From Litorimonas sp039975855 (GTDB lineage: Bacteria > Pseudomonadota > Alphaproteobacteria > Caulobacterales > Maricaulaceae): a DNA stretch of 64,000 nucleotides. Below are positions 27,221-35,608 of the stretch, piece by piece. Position numbers and translations under genes: made by a program. Location of the stretch: NCBI GenBank assembly GCA_039975855.1, contig JBDWGH010000002.1:62001-126000 (forward strand), given 5' to 3'. Within the stretch, counting starts at the first letter, position 1, and the number at the start of each line of letters is the position of its first letter. The notes beneath the pieces are model-generated. The model was not told where the DNA came from, made no database searches, and saw nothing but the letters and a program-made list of their open reading frames with translations.

Positions 27221-27353
27221 GAATGGAGTTATGGCCAATTCAGCTCATACCGCAATCTATTCTCGTTATTCAAATTCGTCAGGATGGGATTGATTGACCC
27301 GTTAGACCCCAAAGGCCTACGGATGCGAAGATAGACATTTTTAGGATAATAGC

Positions 27354-28031
27354 ATGAGCTTCGACAAACTCATTCGTGAACGAAAAAGCATCCGTGGGTA
27401 TAAAACTGACCCCGTACCACGCGAAGTGATTGGACAAATCATAGAGACAGCGAAATGGGCGCCCTCCTCTATGAACACCCAACCTTGGTATGTTCATGTT
27501 TTGACGGGTAAACCGCTCGACCGTGTTCGCAAAGGTAACTCCGACAATATGCTTTCGGGTGTTCCGCCTAAGCGGGATTTCCCGATGAAAGAAAAATACG
27601 AAGGCAAGCATCGTCAACGGCAAATTGATGTGGCGGTACAGCTGTTTGAAGAAATGGACATCGCCCGGGACGATAAGGCCAAGCGGCAAGATTGGGTCAT
27701 GCGCGGCTTCCGTCAATTCGATGCGCCCGTTTCAATCGTCCTGACCTATGACAAATATCTAGAGCCCGCAGCGATCAGCCAGTTCGATCTTGGAGCCTTC
27801 TCACATGCTATCGTTTTGGCCGCATGGGAGCATGGATTAGGCTGCGTGATAAACGGGCAAGGCATTATGCAATCCGCTGTCGTGCGTGAACATGCTGGCA
27901 TACCGGATGATCAAAACATCATGATCTGTATTGCAATGGGTTATCCAGATTACGACTTCCCCGCCAACAACGTAAAGTCAGTTCGGGAGAATAATGATAA
28001 CTTCGTACGCTATGTTGGCTTTGAAGATTAA
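27354..28031 (+). CDS. Nitroreductase family protein
   Basis: An FMN-dependent oxidoreductase of 225 residues. The N-terminus FDKLIRERKSIRGYKTDPVP gives the phosphate-binding R-x-S-x-R motif, followed by AKWAPSSMNTQPWYVHVL, the classic APS-x-x-N-x-QPW flavin site. EHGLGCVINGQGIM and ICIAMGYPDYDFPANN near the C-terminus bind the isoalloxazine ring and close the dimer. Substrates in this family range from nitroaromatics to quinones. The promoter must lie in the 133 bases shared with the divergent threonine aldolase family gene. The following gene is convergent with 4 bases between the stops. Confidence 0.9.
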   Translation: MSFDKLIRERKSIRGYKTDPVPREVIGQIIETAKWAPSSMNTQPWYVHVLTGKPLDRVRKGNSDNMLSGVPPKRDFPMKEKYEGKHRQRQIDVAVQLFEEMDIARDDKAKRQDWVMRGFRQFDAPVSIVLTYDKYLEPAAISQFDLGAFSHAIVLAAWEHGLGCVINGQGIMQSAVVREHAGIPDDQNIMICIAMGYPDYDFPANNVKSVRENNDNFVRYVGFED

Positions 28032-28035
28032 AAAG

Positions 28036-28572
28036 TCATGGCAATGAGATGAAATGAGCAATCATGTTTGTGCCTTCAAACACCGCTCTATCTTCCACAT
28101 TGATACCATCTTCAACGAAAACAAAATCAAACACGCGATCTGCATCTACATCATTATGCAACATCACCAAATATTTGGACCCTACGTCCGCTGGGTGAAC
28201 CATATCGATGGTGACATCTATGTTTTCACCTGCGTCCAAATAAGAAAACCCAGAAACGATATCACCATTGGGTTTGCCGTCGATGACGGGATGAAGAACG
28301 ATCCAACCGGGATTTTCGATCGTTACCGTAGGAAATGTGATGGCCGTTGAATTCGTTCGGAACGTTGAGACTTCATCGCCGTCAGTACGCGTATCAGAAA
28401 ATACCTTCTCACCACTTTGACGCATGAGCCCATCTATTTGGATGGCGTTAACCGCACCATTGCCCATCGTAATTTGCGGCGATGCGGCAGTCTCTTGCGC
28501 TTTACTGCAGCCCGTTGTGAGCATCAGGCTAGAAAGAACTATAGTTGCGGTTTTGGTAAGCTGAATTTTCAT
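28036..28572 (-). CDS. Lipoprotein with DUF7282-like beta domain
   Basis: A 178-residue secreted protein. The signal peptide MKIQLTKTATIVLSSLMLTT ends in a lipobox (TGC, Cys22). The mature part contains VTIENPGWIVLHPVIDGKPN, SGFSYLDAGENIDVTIDM and YLVMLHNDVDADRVFDFV, a strand pattern resembling the DUF7282 domain, first defined in haloarchaeal surface proteins. This resemblance is from memory of the pattern, so the family name is tentative. No catalytic residues stand out. Convergent with the nitroreductase gene and 92 bases downstream of asd on the same strand. Confidence 0.7.
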   Translation of the reverse strand: MKIQLTKTATIVLSSLMLTTGCSKAQETAASPQITMGNGAVNAIQIDGLMRQSGEKVFSDTRTDGDEVSTFRTNSTAITFPTVTIENPGWIVLHPVIDGKPNGDIVSGFSYLDAGENIDVTIDMVHPADVGSKYLVMLHNDVDADRVFDFVFVEDGINVEDRAVFEGTNMIAHFISLP

Positions 28573-28664
28573 GACCTGCCTCTATTTTTCCAAAGAAGTA
28601 TAGAGGCAAGTTCTGGTCAGGTCACCATATGACTTATTCCGGAAACGCCCGGGCCTGGACTTGT

Positions 28665-29702
28665 TTAAGCCGCTTTTGACTGAGCGTTTCTTGGCAATTT
28701 GCGATTGGCCAGAAGCTCCGCAATTTGAACCGTGTTCAATGCCGCGCCTTTGCGAAGGTTATCAGAAACACACCAAAAATTCAGCGTATTGTCTTGTGTG
28801 CTGTCTTCGCGAAGGCGAGAAATATACGTGGCGTAGTCACCAACACATTCGACAGGCGTTACATAACCGCCCTCTTCTTCCGGCTTGTCGACGACCATGA
28901 TGCCTGGGCTTTCACGGAGCAGATCACGCGCATCATCAGCGCTCAGCTCGTTTTCGAACTCAACATTGATGCTTTCCGCATGACCGACAAATGTTGGGAC
29001 ACGAACGCAAGTCGCAGAGACTTTCACGGCCTTATCGAGAATTTTCATTGTCTCTGCCTTCATCTTCCACTCTTCTTTTGTGTCGCCGCCATCCATGAAG
29101 ACGTCAATTTGCGGAATCACGTTGAAAGCAATTTGCTTCGTAAAATTGACAGGTTGGAAATGATCGTTCGAATAAATCCCTTTGGTTTGCAGCCAAAGCT
29201 CATCCATGTTTTTCTTACCGCCACCAGATACAGATTGGTAAGTCGAAACGACTACACGTTTGACCTTTGCGCGGTCATGCAAAGGTTTCAGCGCGACAAC
29301 CATTTGGATGGTCGAGCAATTCGGGTTAGCAATGATACCTTTTTTGAAGTTCATCACTTCATCAGCATTCACCTCTGGAACGATAAGCGGCACGTCCGGA
29401 TCCATGCGCCAAGCTGAAGAGTTGTCAATGACCACACAGCCGGCCGCTGCGATTTTCGGAGACCAAACCTTTGAGACGTCGCCGCCTGCACTCATCAAAG
29501 CGATATCGACCGTCGTAAAGTCAAAAGTTTCGAGGTCCTCACATTTGATATCCTGGTCCCCATAGCTGACTTCGCGGCCCACAGATTTACGGCTGGCGAG
29601 AGCGTGAACGGCATCTACGTGCAGGTCGCTCTCGGCCAAAATCGTGAGCATTTCTGTCCCGACATTGCCGGTGGCACCTATGACGGCGAAACGATAGCCC
29701 AT
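28665..29702 (-). CDS. asd: Aspartate-semialdehyde dehydrogenase
   Basis: Asd reduces aspartyl phosphate to aspartate semialdehyde for lysine, methionine, threonine and diaminopimelate synthesis. The product is 345 residues and starts MGYRFAVIGATGNVGTEML with the NADP-binding GATGNVG loop. The catalytic Cys lies in IANPNCSTIQMVVAL, and RVPTFVGHAESINVEFE near residue 250 holds the active-site histidine. The frame extends 14 codons upstream, but the ATG at 29702 has a GGAG ribosome binding site and begins the fold, so it is chosen. Length matches the family. It stands alone on its strand. Confidence 0.95.
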   Translation of the reverse strand: MGYRFAVIGATGNVGTEMLTILAESDLHVDAVHALASRKSVGREVSYGDQDIKCEDLETFDFTTVDIALMSAGGDVSKVWSPKIAAAGCVVIDNSSAWRMDPDVPLIVPEVNADEVMNFKKGIIANPNCSTIQMVVALKPLHDRAKVKRVVVSTYQSVSGGGKKNMDELWLQTKGIYSNDHFQPVNFTKQIAFNVIPQIDVFMDGGDTKEEWKMKAETMKILDKAVKVSATCVRVPTFVGHAESINVEFENELSADDARDLLRESPGIMVVDKPEEEGGYVTPVECVGDYATYISRLREDSTQDNTLNFWCVSDNLRKGAALNTVQIAELLANRKLPRNAQSKAA

Positions 29703-29808
29703 GATGATCTCCAATGATCGGTTAATAAAAAGCGAGCGGCCCATACGCTTAACTCACACGAATCGCAAGCTGTTAGCGCGGTCCTTATCTAGTTTGACGT
29801 TAGATGTG

Positions 29809-30141
29809 TTATCGCCGCCCCCGCATACGCAACCCTACCGCCAATGCGATAACCCCAACAAAGGCAAAACCCGCCACTTCCATCTTCGAAAATCCGAACA
29901 CCCAAGGTGTCGTCCAACCCTGCATTCCAGACACGCCTTGCGGAACGCCGTTCATCATTATCGCGCCTAAAAGAACGGCAAAGAGAGCCAAAACGCCCAT
30001 CAAAGTGAACATGGCATTATAAAATCGCTGGTCAGATGCTCGCTGTTGCGCCTTACGTTCTTGCACCCGTTGATATCGGGATGCGCGGCGGACGCGTCGT
30101 TGTTCTGGTTGTTGCGCTTCGGAAGGGTCAAGTTCAGACAT
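29809..30141 (-). CDS. Two-helix membrane protein of unknown function
   Basis: A 110-residue protein with a basic cytoplasmic N-terminus (RRVRRASRYQRVQERKAQQR, residues 15-34), then two hydrophobic segments (FTLMGVLALFAVLLGAIMM and MEVAGFAFVGVIALAVGL) separated by a short loop, ending RMRGRR. No family is recognised. It lies 106 bases upstream of asd on the same strand, and its start is 49 bases from that of the divergent secreted protein at 30191. The basic N-terminus and charge pattern are typical of real inner-membrane proteins. Confidence 0.65.
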   Translation of the reverse strand: MSELDPSEAQQPEQRRVRRASRYQRVQERKAQQRASDQRFYNAMFTLMGVLALFAVLLGAIMMNGVPQGVSGMQGWTTPWVFGFSKMEVAGFAFVGVIALAVGLRMRGRR

Positions 30142-30190
30142 GACATAAGCCTAACATGGCACAGCGGAAAATTCATGCTAAAGCCTCAGT

Positions 30191-30646
30191 ATGAGAATAT
30201 TTGCCTTAATCACGATTGCTTGTCTGTTGTCGTTTCAAGCGGCAGCACTTGGCCCAGAAGAAAGCTATCCAGATGTTGAACATGATGAACCGATAACGGA
30301 GGCTGAATTGCGGGCCGCCTTCACCGGGAAAAAACACTTCGGCAGCTATAACTTCCTGAACCGCGATATCAGCTCCTACGCATTCGAAGAAACAACCAAT
30401 GCAGACGGCAGTCTTCGTCATGTTCAGCAAGGCAAGGTCGACACAGGACAATGGGAAATCACAAATAATGTCATCTGCTATGACTATGATGACCCGCAAC
30501 TTCGCCAAGCCTGCTTTCGCATGTATGTTCGTGGCAATTGCTACTACCATTACCAAGTCAGCGTTGAGGGCTACCCAAAATTTGGATTTACGGCGCGAAG
30601 TGTCATTGCTGGCGAAACGCCAAATTGTGAGCCAAGCTTTGTTTAA
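30191..30646 (+). CDS. Small secreted protein, first of a tandem pair
   Basis: A 151-residue exported protein with signal peptide MRIFALITIACLLSFQAAA. The mature part has PITEAELRAAFTGKKHFGSY, a GQWEI strand and three cysteines spaced C-x11-C-x8-C (ICYDY, QACFRM, GNCYY), plus a fourth near the C-terminus. The same order and spacing occur in the next gene, so the two are duplicates. The pattern of a short strand with GSYNF, then a GQW step, then a Cys-rich strand resembles DUF995-type small secreted proteins, but I cannot confirm the family. Starts 49 bases from the divergent membrane protein at 29809-30141. Confidence 0.72.
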   Translation: MRIFALITIACLLSFQAAALGPEESYPDVEHDEPITEAELRAAFTGKKHFGSYNFLNRDISSYAFEETTNADGSLRHVQQGKVDTGQWEITNNVICYDYDDPQLRQACFRMYVRGNCYYHYQVSVEGYPKFGFTARSVIAGETPNCEPSFV

Positions 30647-31103
30647 GCCAGCCATAGCCATTGCAATAGGTTTAGGGCTTTCGGTTACGGCTGCGGGTCA
30701 AACACAAGACACTGATATTCGTCCAAATGCTGATCAACTGACCCCCGAACAGATTGAAGCGGTCTTTTCAAATGCCGAAATGGACGGAGCCTATAATTTC
30801 GGCTTGAATGGCAAAGCCTATTCCTTCTACCGAGAAACACATAAGCCGGATGGCTCCGTCATCTATGAAGAAGACGGACACTCAGAACCAGGTCGATGGT
30901 TTGTCCGCGAAGACGCGCTTTGCTTTACCTATCCGTCCGACCTACTCGCGGGCGGATGTTTCCGCGTCTACCGGATCGAAAATTGTTACTATTTTTATTC
31001 GACCGCGCGCCGCCAAACCGCCACGGAAAATAACGAACCCTATTGGATCGCCCGCGCCGTAAAACGGGGCGAGCGTGCCGGGTGTGAGCAAGCCATCAGC
31101 TAG
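30627..31103 (+). CDS. Small secreted protein, second of a tandem pair
   Basis: A paralogue of the preceding gene. The open frame extends back to 30399, but that part lies inside the first gene; a GTG at 30627 (or a TTG at 30639) gives a good signal peptide FKPAIAIAIGLGLSVTAAG. The mature part matches its neighbour: LTPEQIEAVFSNAEMDGAYN, PGRWFVREDALC and the same C-x11-C-x8-C spacing (LCFTY, GGCFRV, ENCYY), with a further Cys in RAGCEQ. The overlap of about 20 bases with the first gene suggests translational coupling. Start choice is uncertain within 12 bases. Confidence 0.7.
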   Translation: MSQALFKPAIAIAIGLGLSVTAAGQTQDTDIRPNADQLTPEQIEAVFSNAEMDGAYNFGLNGKAYSFYRETHKPDGSVIYEEDGHSEPGRWFVREDALCFTYPSDLLAGGCFRVYRIENCYYFYSTARRQTATENNEPYWIARAVKRGERAGCEQAIS

Positions 31104-31696
31104 TTGGATTGACCGAAATCAGGCTTTTCCAGTGTCCGTTTAGGCCAATCTTGGATTCGTTCGAATGCGCGAATGTCGATCCGTTTATCATCCAATTCAC
31201 GTTCTAAACGACGTCTCTTCTTCCTTAAACGCTTACGCTCTTTGTCCTCTAGCGCGCTGTCAGAAAGACGGTAAACGACGTCCTCTAACGCAGCCCGCCT
31301 ATTATCATAGGCGTCCACCAAACCTTCATATTCCTTGCGGATTTCATAAACGACATATCCTTCATCATATCCGTTGATATAGGGAATTGAATTTATCTCA
31401 CGGCATTCCGTCTTGATTGAACGGCCCGCCTCTCCGTGGTCGAAACCTTTGTCGTAAGAACAGTACAGCGGGAGTCCTTGGTTATACCCAATTCTATACT
31501 TAGCCGCATTTGCAGAGATGCCGTATTTGGCACAGGTCTCAGCGATTTTATTGAAACGCCCACGAGACTCCCCGTTTCGGCCGTCTTCATACCCAAGGCT
31601 TTCCCAAGTCCCTGCGATGCAGCTCTCTTCAGAGATTGTTGAACATCCTGCCGCCAAAACAGCGAAGCCTGCTAAAATGATTGTTTTTCGTAACAT
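31100..31696 (-). CDS. DUF2799-like lipoprotein
   Basis: A 198-residue lipoprotein. MLRKTIILAGFAVLAAGCST is a clear lipobox signal. The mature part has CIAGTWESLGYEDGRNG, ETCAKYGISANAAKYRIGYN and YCSYDKGFDHGEAGRS, all of the DUF2799 pattern (paired Cys with repeated GYxDG-type turns). Residues about 140-185 are a highly charged coiled coil (EDKERKRLRKKRRRLERELD). A perfect GGAGG five bases before the ATG at 31696 decides the start over upstream ATGs. It is convergent with, and overlaps by 4 bases, the secreted paralogue at 30627-31103. Function unknown. Confidence 0.8.
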   Translation of the reverse strand: MLRKTIILAGFAVLAAGCSTISEESCIAGTWESLGYEDGRNGESRGRFNKIAETCAKYGISANAAKYRIGYNQGLPLYCSYDKGFDHGEAGRSIKTECREINSIPYINGYDEGYVVYEIRKEYEGLVDAYDNRRAALEDVVYRLSDSALEDKERKRLRKKRRRLERELDDKRIDIRAFERIQDWPKRTLEKPDFGQSN

Positions 31697-31821
31697 TGTT
31701 GCCTCCATGTCCCCTTCAATCACAGCTCGTTCGAATGGGACCTGAAACAATCGTTCAGCTTTGCGTCATCTTTTAAGAGGCAGCACTTTATTTTTCGGAC
31801 CGATTTGTTCACTGTTACACC

Positions 31822-32865
31822 ATGCGTATCGAACCTCATACATTAGGAAGCGGACAGCGCGCCCCACTTGGCTTGGCACTTGGCGGTGGCGTCGCACGCG
31901 GATGGGCTCATATCGGCGCGATGCGGGCCTTGATCGAGGCTGGAATAAAACCGGACATCATCGCGGGTACATCTATTGGCGCTATTGTCGGCGCGGCCTA
32001 TCTCTCCGGTAAGCTAGATGTACTGGAAAAATGGGCGCGCTCACTCAATCAACGCAAAATGATGGGCTATATGGATGTCCGCTGGGGCGGATCAGGCCTT
32101 ATGCGCGGAGAACGTCTCGCGCGCGTGCTCAATCACTATATGGGCGACATTCGGATTGAAGATTTAGACCGTAAGTTCGCCGCGGTCACTTGCGACCTAC
32201 GCACGGGGTATGAAGTTTGGTTACAACGTGGACCTATTGTTCCTGCCATTCGCGCCTCTTACGCCCTGCCTGGGGCGTTTGAGCCCGTTAAGGTCGACGG
32301 CCGATTTATGATTGACGGTGCGCTTGTGAACCCTGTGCCCGTTTCTGCTTGTCGAGCGCTAGGCGCACATATGGTCATAGCCGTCAGTTTGAACGGAGAT
32401 GCTTTTGGTCCAATGGGCAGTAGTCACGAGATTGATTTGGACGGAGATGATGATCCGGATGAAACAGATCCATTCGAGCTGGCGAGTCAAAGCATCAACA
32501 AACTTCGCCCTGACCGATTATTACTCAAGTCGATGGTTGGTGAAGTGAAACCAGGCAAAAGCCCAAAAATTGGCTCCGTCATGATGGGAACGCTTAACAT
32601 TGTTATGGACCGTATTTCTCGATCCCGATTGGCGGGCGACCCGCCTGATGTTTTCGTTGCGCCGCGTATCGGCCATATTGGAATGCTAGAATTCACGAAG
32701 GCAGATGAACTCATCGAACGCGGATATGCGGCTATGCAGCATGAAATTCCTTTGATTCGATCTGTCATGGATGTGTTGTCACAAATGCCATCAGCGGTCG
32801 CGACGGATGATGTAAAACCGCCCAGTGCTAAGGACGGCATGCCGATAGAGACGCCAGACGCGTAA
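31822..32865 (+). CDS. Patatin-like phospholipase (RssA type)
   Basis: A 347-residue member of the patatin family, which are serine lipid acyl hydrolases with a Ser-Asp dyad. The oxyanion motif is LALGGGVARGWAHIGAMRAL, the nucleophile elbow is AGTSIGAIVGAAYL, and the catalytic aspartate is in FMIDGALVNPVPV. The C-terminal part (about 190-330) is a variable lid region with an acidic run (DLDGDDDPDETDP). RssA-like proteins are cytoplasmic. There is no close partner; a membrane protein follows 92 bases downstream. Substrate is unknown. Confidence 0.92.
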   Translation: MRIEPHTLGSGQRAPLGLALGGGVARGWAHIGAMRALIEAGIKPDIIAGTSIGAIVGAAYLSGKLDVLEKWARSLNQRKMMGYMDVRWGGSGLMRGERLARVLNHYMGDIRIEDLDRKFAAVTCDLRTGYEVWLQRGPIVPAIRASYALPGAFEPVKVDGRFMIDGALVNPVPVSACRALGAHMVIAVSLNGDAFGPMGSSHEIDLDGDDDPDETDPFELASQSINKLRPDRLLLKSMVGEVKPGKSPKIGSVMMGTLNIVMDRISRSRLAGDPPDVFVAPRIGHIGMLEFTKADELIERGYAAMQHEIPLIRSVMDVLSQMPSAVATDDVKPPSAKDGMPIETPDA

Positions 32866-32957
32866 AACATTCCCCATATCACATTAATTTTCCGTCAGCT
32901 TACACCCAATAGGTGAAGCCCGTCGCAAATGTGTCCTTTCTGTGACACCGGGAGTTA

Positions 32958-34298
32958 ATGAGGCAACCAAAATTACAGATTATTGCAAATGATAATACGC
33001 CGCTACGACAGCCGCGCATCCGTAAAAGCTTTGGGCAACTGACCGCTCATCCAAATCGAACACCCAGAGGTTTAGCATCCCTCAAAAGACAAAAGTCTTT
33101 GCTAGCTTGGCTCATGCCGGCACTCGCAATTCTATCTGGTGTATTCATTGTTTGGCAATCCGTGCCATTGACGACTTTATTCTGGCCGAGCGTTATTATC
33201 GGCGGACTGATGCTCATCACCGCCGCGCGTTCCGAACGGGATTCTAGATTACGGAATATTTCTGGACTACTTATGGTCGCCGCCTTCGCAATTGGAATGG
33301 CAGCTCTGCTTGCACAAAATGGCTTCACATTGATTGGGATGGAACTAGCCTTATTGGTCTCCACCCTGTCCTTCATCGCAGGCTGGATATTCAAATCCAA
33401 ACCAGCCGTTCTCTTGAGTGCGTTTTCAGGACTAATCTATCTCGCGAGCTATTTTCCGGAACTAGGTCTCACGACAGGTCTCACTGATCAAATTTCTCAG
33501 TTGGGCGCGGGCCTCATTCCTTGGTTGATATTAGGTCAAATTATTCTGTCACAGAGTATTCGATCTTCCATTGTCTTGTTCGTCGCAGTTACAGCGGGAT
33601 ATATCTGGCTCGGCCTCCTCGCCAAAGACATACCTTTGCCGGCACTCGCTGGTCTGAGTTTCGCTATTGCAGCGGCTCAATATTGGTTGGGCAATACTCG
33701 GATGGAAACGGGTGGTTTCGGCGCGAATATTCATAGAGTATTTGGTTGGGTCATTGCTTTGGTCGCCGCTCTATACACTCAATCCCTTTGGCTGAATTTC
33801 GATGCAGGACAAGCTACCCCATTCTGGCCCCCAAATACGCTTTGGTGGACTGTCTTAGGCGCGGCTATGTTTACGATCTTCATAACGTCATTAATGCGTT
33901 ACAAGACGTCTCATATTAGCTTGTTCGGAATTTTCATCCTGTGCTCTGCAGTTTTGTTGCTGCCCGCAGCAACAGCGAAACCTAACCTCGTTTATCTAGT
34001 CTTTGACGCCATTCCTGGACTGAATGCCCGTCCAGGTCTTGGCTTAGTTATCGGCGCTGCAATTATCGCCGCCGGACTCCTTTGGTTAATCGGCGGATTA
34101 AAGTCTGGCCGACTTCTGGATATTTGTCTCGGTGCACTTGCTATCGGAATCGAAACAATGGTTTTGTTCCGTTCTGCAAGATTTGATGCAGATCTGGGCG
34201 TTATATTTGTCGTGTCCCTTATTTGCGCGCTTTGTGTGGGCGGCCTTGTCGCAGGCGCCTCGCCCGAAAGACCGCACTCCCACGGGAACTACGCTTAG
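32958..34298 (+). CDS. Multi-spanning membrane protein of unknown function
   Basis: A 446-residue protein with a basic N-terminus of about 48 residues and then roughly twelve to fourteen hydrophobic segments arranged as tight pairs (for example LMPALAILSGVFIVWQSV, LVIGAAIIAAGLLWLIGG). The pattern of short hydrophobic repeats with few charges resembles DUF2157/DUF2339-type proteins, but no family is certain. It lies 38 bases before the GYF-domain gene on the same strand; the two may be cotranscribed. No transport signature could be read. Confidence 0.7.
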   Translation: MRQPKLQIIANDNTPLRQPRIRKSFGQLTAHPNRTPRGLASLKRQKSLLAWLMPALAILSGVFIVWQSVPLTTLFWPSVIIGGLMLITAARSERDSRLRNISGLLMVAAFAIGMAALLAQNGFTLIGMELALLVSTLSFIAGWIFKSKPAVLLSAFSGLIYLASYFPELGLTTGLTDQISQLGAGLIPWLILGQIILSQSIRSSIVLFVAVTAGYIWLGLLAKDIPLPALAGLSFAIAAAQYWLGNTRMETGGFGANIHRVFGWVIALVAALYTQSLWLNFDAGQATPFWPPNTLWWTVLGAAMFTIFITSLMRYKTSHISLFGIFILCSAVLLLPAATAKPNLVYLVFDAIPGLNARPGLGLVIGAAIIAAGLLWLIGGLKSGRLLDICLGALAIGIETMVLFRSARFDADLGVIFVVSLICALCVGGLVAGASPERPHSHGNYA

Positions 34299-34336
34299 CT
34301 CTATCGCCTGCCTACGAATCAAGGCTATCAGGGCGT

Positions 34337-34864
34337 ATGAACTCTGGTCACGATCATACTCAGCCTCGACGCCAATGGTTTATCCAAGTGGACGGACAAG
34401 CTTACGGTCCATTTGATGATAAAACGTTGTGGGAATATATGATCGAGGGGCGTGTAAGCGCTCAATCCTTAGTCAGTCAGTCCGCAAACACTGGCTATAG
34501 ACCCGTTTCTGCAGACCCCGGATTGATGAACTGGATAGCGCAAGCCACTGATCAGACGCCCAAAGATCCGAAACCGGAGCCCTCCCAAACCGTGTTTATG
34601 ATTATGGCAGAGATAAAGTCGGGACGCGGAATGAACTTCCTGCAAACACTCCAAAACTTAGGCCCAACTCAGAGATTGGGTAACACGGTTTGGGTGTTAC
34701 AAGCGCGCGCAGAAGCGGAAACTTTACGAGATATCCTTAGTCAACCGCTTGGTGCGGATGATAGATTGTTTGTGCTAGACAGTTTCGCCAATGAAACGGC
34801 GTGGTTTAATCTTTCGCCGGAGATGGACGCCCAGATTGCAAAACTCTGGAGTGTCGACCGCTAA
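34337..34864 (+). CDS. GYF-domain (DUF4339) protein
   Basis: A 175-residue cytoplasmic protein. Residues about 14-60 form a GYF_2-type domain (WFIQVDGQAYGPFDDKTLWE, then EGRVSAQSLV), a small domain that binds proline-rich peptides or partner proteins. The C-terminal half (about 90-175) is a different, unrecognised domain of alternating helices and strands (FMIMAEIKSGRGMNFLQTLQ, TVWVLQARAEAETLRDIL) that looks like a ferredoxin-like RNA- or regulator-binding fold. The frame is open further upstream, but that lies inside the preceding gene; the ATG at 34337 begins at the domain. Convergent with the gamma carbonic anhydrase gene, sharing 4 bases. Confidence 0.75.
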   Translation: MNSGHDHTQPRRQWFIQVDGQAYGPFDDKTLWEYMIEGRVSAQSLVSQSANTGYRPVSADPGLMNWIAQATDQTPKDPKPEPSQTVFMIMAEIKSGRGMNFLQTLQNLGPTQRLGNTVWVLQARAEAETLRDILSQPLGADDRLFVLDSFANETAWFNLSPEMDAQIAKLWSVDR

Positions 34865-35385
34865 TCGACGCGCTGTAAACCTTCATGGAAGCGTTTGGAG
34901 TTCGCGACATAGACCATTGCTCCCATTTTAACGCGGGCGGCTTGCTCATCTGACAATGTCTTGATGACTTTACCGGGAGAGCCCATGACAACGGAATTGT
35001 CGGGAATAACTTTTCCTTCCGTGACCAGAGCATGTGCGCCGATCAAGCAGTTTTTGCCGATTACCGCTCCGTTCAAAATCGTTGCACCAATACCAACTAA
35101 ACTTCCATCACCAATCGTGCAGCCGTGGATCATCGCTAGGTGACCAACTGTCACGTCTTCTCCGATGGTCAGTGGAGACCCTGGGTCAGAATGACAGACC
35201 GCCCCGTCTTGAATATTGGACCGTGCCCCAAGATGAATCGGTTCGTTATCGCCGCGGACTGTCGCACCAAACCAGACGGAGCTACTCTCCGCCATTGTCA
35301 CATTACCTATTACGGAGGCGGTTTCAGCAACCCACGCCGATTCATGGCAATCGGGTGTAACATCTCCGAGACGATAAACGGCCAT
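34861..35385 (-). CDS. Gamma carbonic anhydrase family protein (left-handed beta-helix)
   Basis: A 174-residue hexapeptide-repeat protein. The repeats IGNVTMAESSSVWFGATVRG, IGEDVTVGHLAMIHGCTIGD and IGKNCLIGAHALV give the left-handed helix. Three histidines expected for the zinc site are present: one in GAVCHSDPG and two in GHLAMIHG. The EPIHLGARSNIQDGAVCH stretch is the family signature. Members are active carbonic anhydrases or inactive relatives; the exact activity cannot be read. It lies directly after DUF3126 and cysE, itself a hexapeptide-repeat protein. Start overlaps the DUF3126 stop by one base. Confidence 0.9.
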   Translation of the reverse strand: MAVYRLGDVTPDCHESAWVAETASVIGNVTMAESSSVWFGATVRGDNEPIHLGARSNIQDGAVCHSDPGSPLTIGEDVTVGHLAMIHGCTIGDGSLVGIGATILNGAVIGKNCLIGAHALVTEGKVIPDNSVVMGSPGKVIKTLSDEQAARVKMGAMVYVANSKRFHEGLQRVD

Positions 35386-35600
35386 TAGGCTTCGTCCAGA
35401 TCCTGTTGGAGAATTGAGATATTTAAGTCGTAGGAAATATCATCTTTGTCTTCATCATCGATGTAGAGCAGTCCAAGGATTTCGTTATCCAAATACACTT
35501 CGACACTGTCTTGAACCTTACGGGGTTTCAGCTCTATGCCTTCAGTGCCAAAGCGCTTTCGCAAATAAGTTTGCACTTGAGAAATTTGTTGGGGAGTCAT
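35385..35600 (-). CDS. DUF3126 family protein
   Basis: A 71-residue protein starting MTPQQISQVQTYLRKRFG. The body ELKPRKVQDSVEVYLDNEIL and YIDDEDKDDISYDLNISIL match the DUF3126 pattern, a small acidic family restricted mostly to alphaproteobacteria and of unknown role. A longer reading frame upstream lies inside cysE; the ATG at 35600 has an AGGACT ribosome binding site and is the normal start. It starts 8 bases after the cysE stop. Confidence 0.85.
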   Translation of the reverse strand: MTPQQISQVQTYLRKRFGTEGIELKPRKVQDSVEVYLDNEILGLLYIDDEDKDDISYDLNISILQQDLDEA

Positions 35601-35608
35601 GAGAAGTC

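Noticed and set aside
30399..30626. Long N-terminal extension of the second secreted paralogue
   Set aside because: It lies inside the first paralogue in another frame and lacks a signal peptide; the GTG at 30627 fits the signal.
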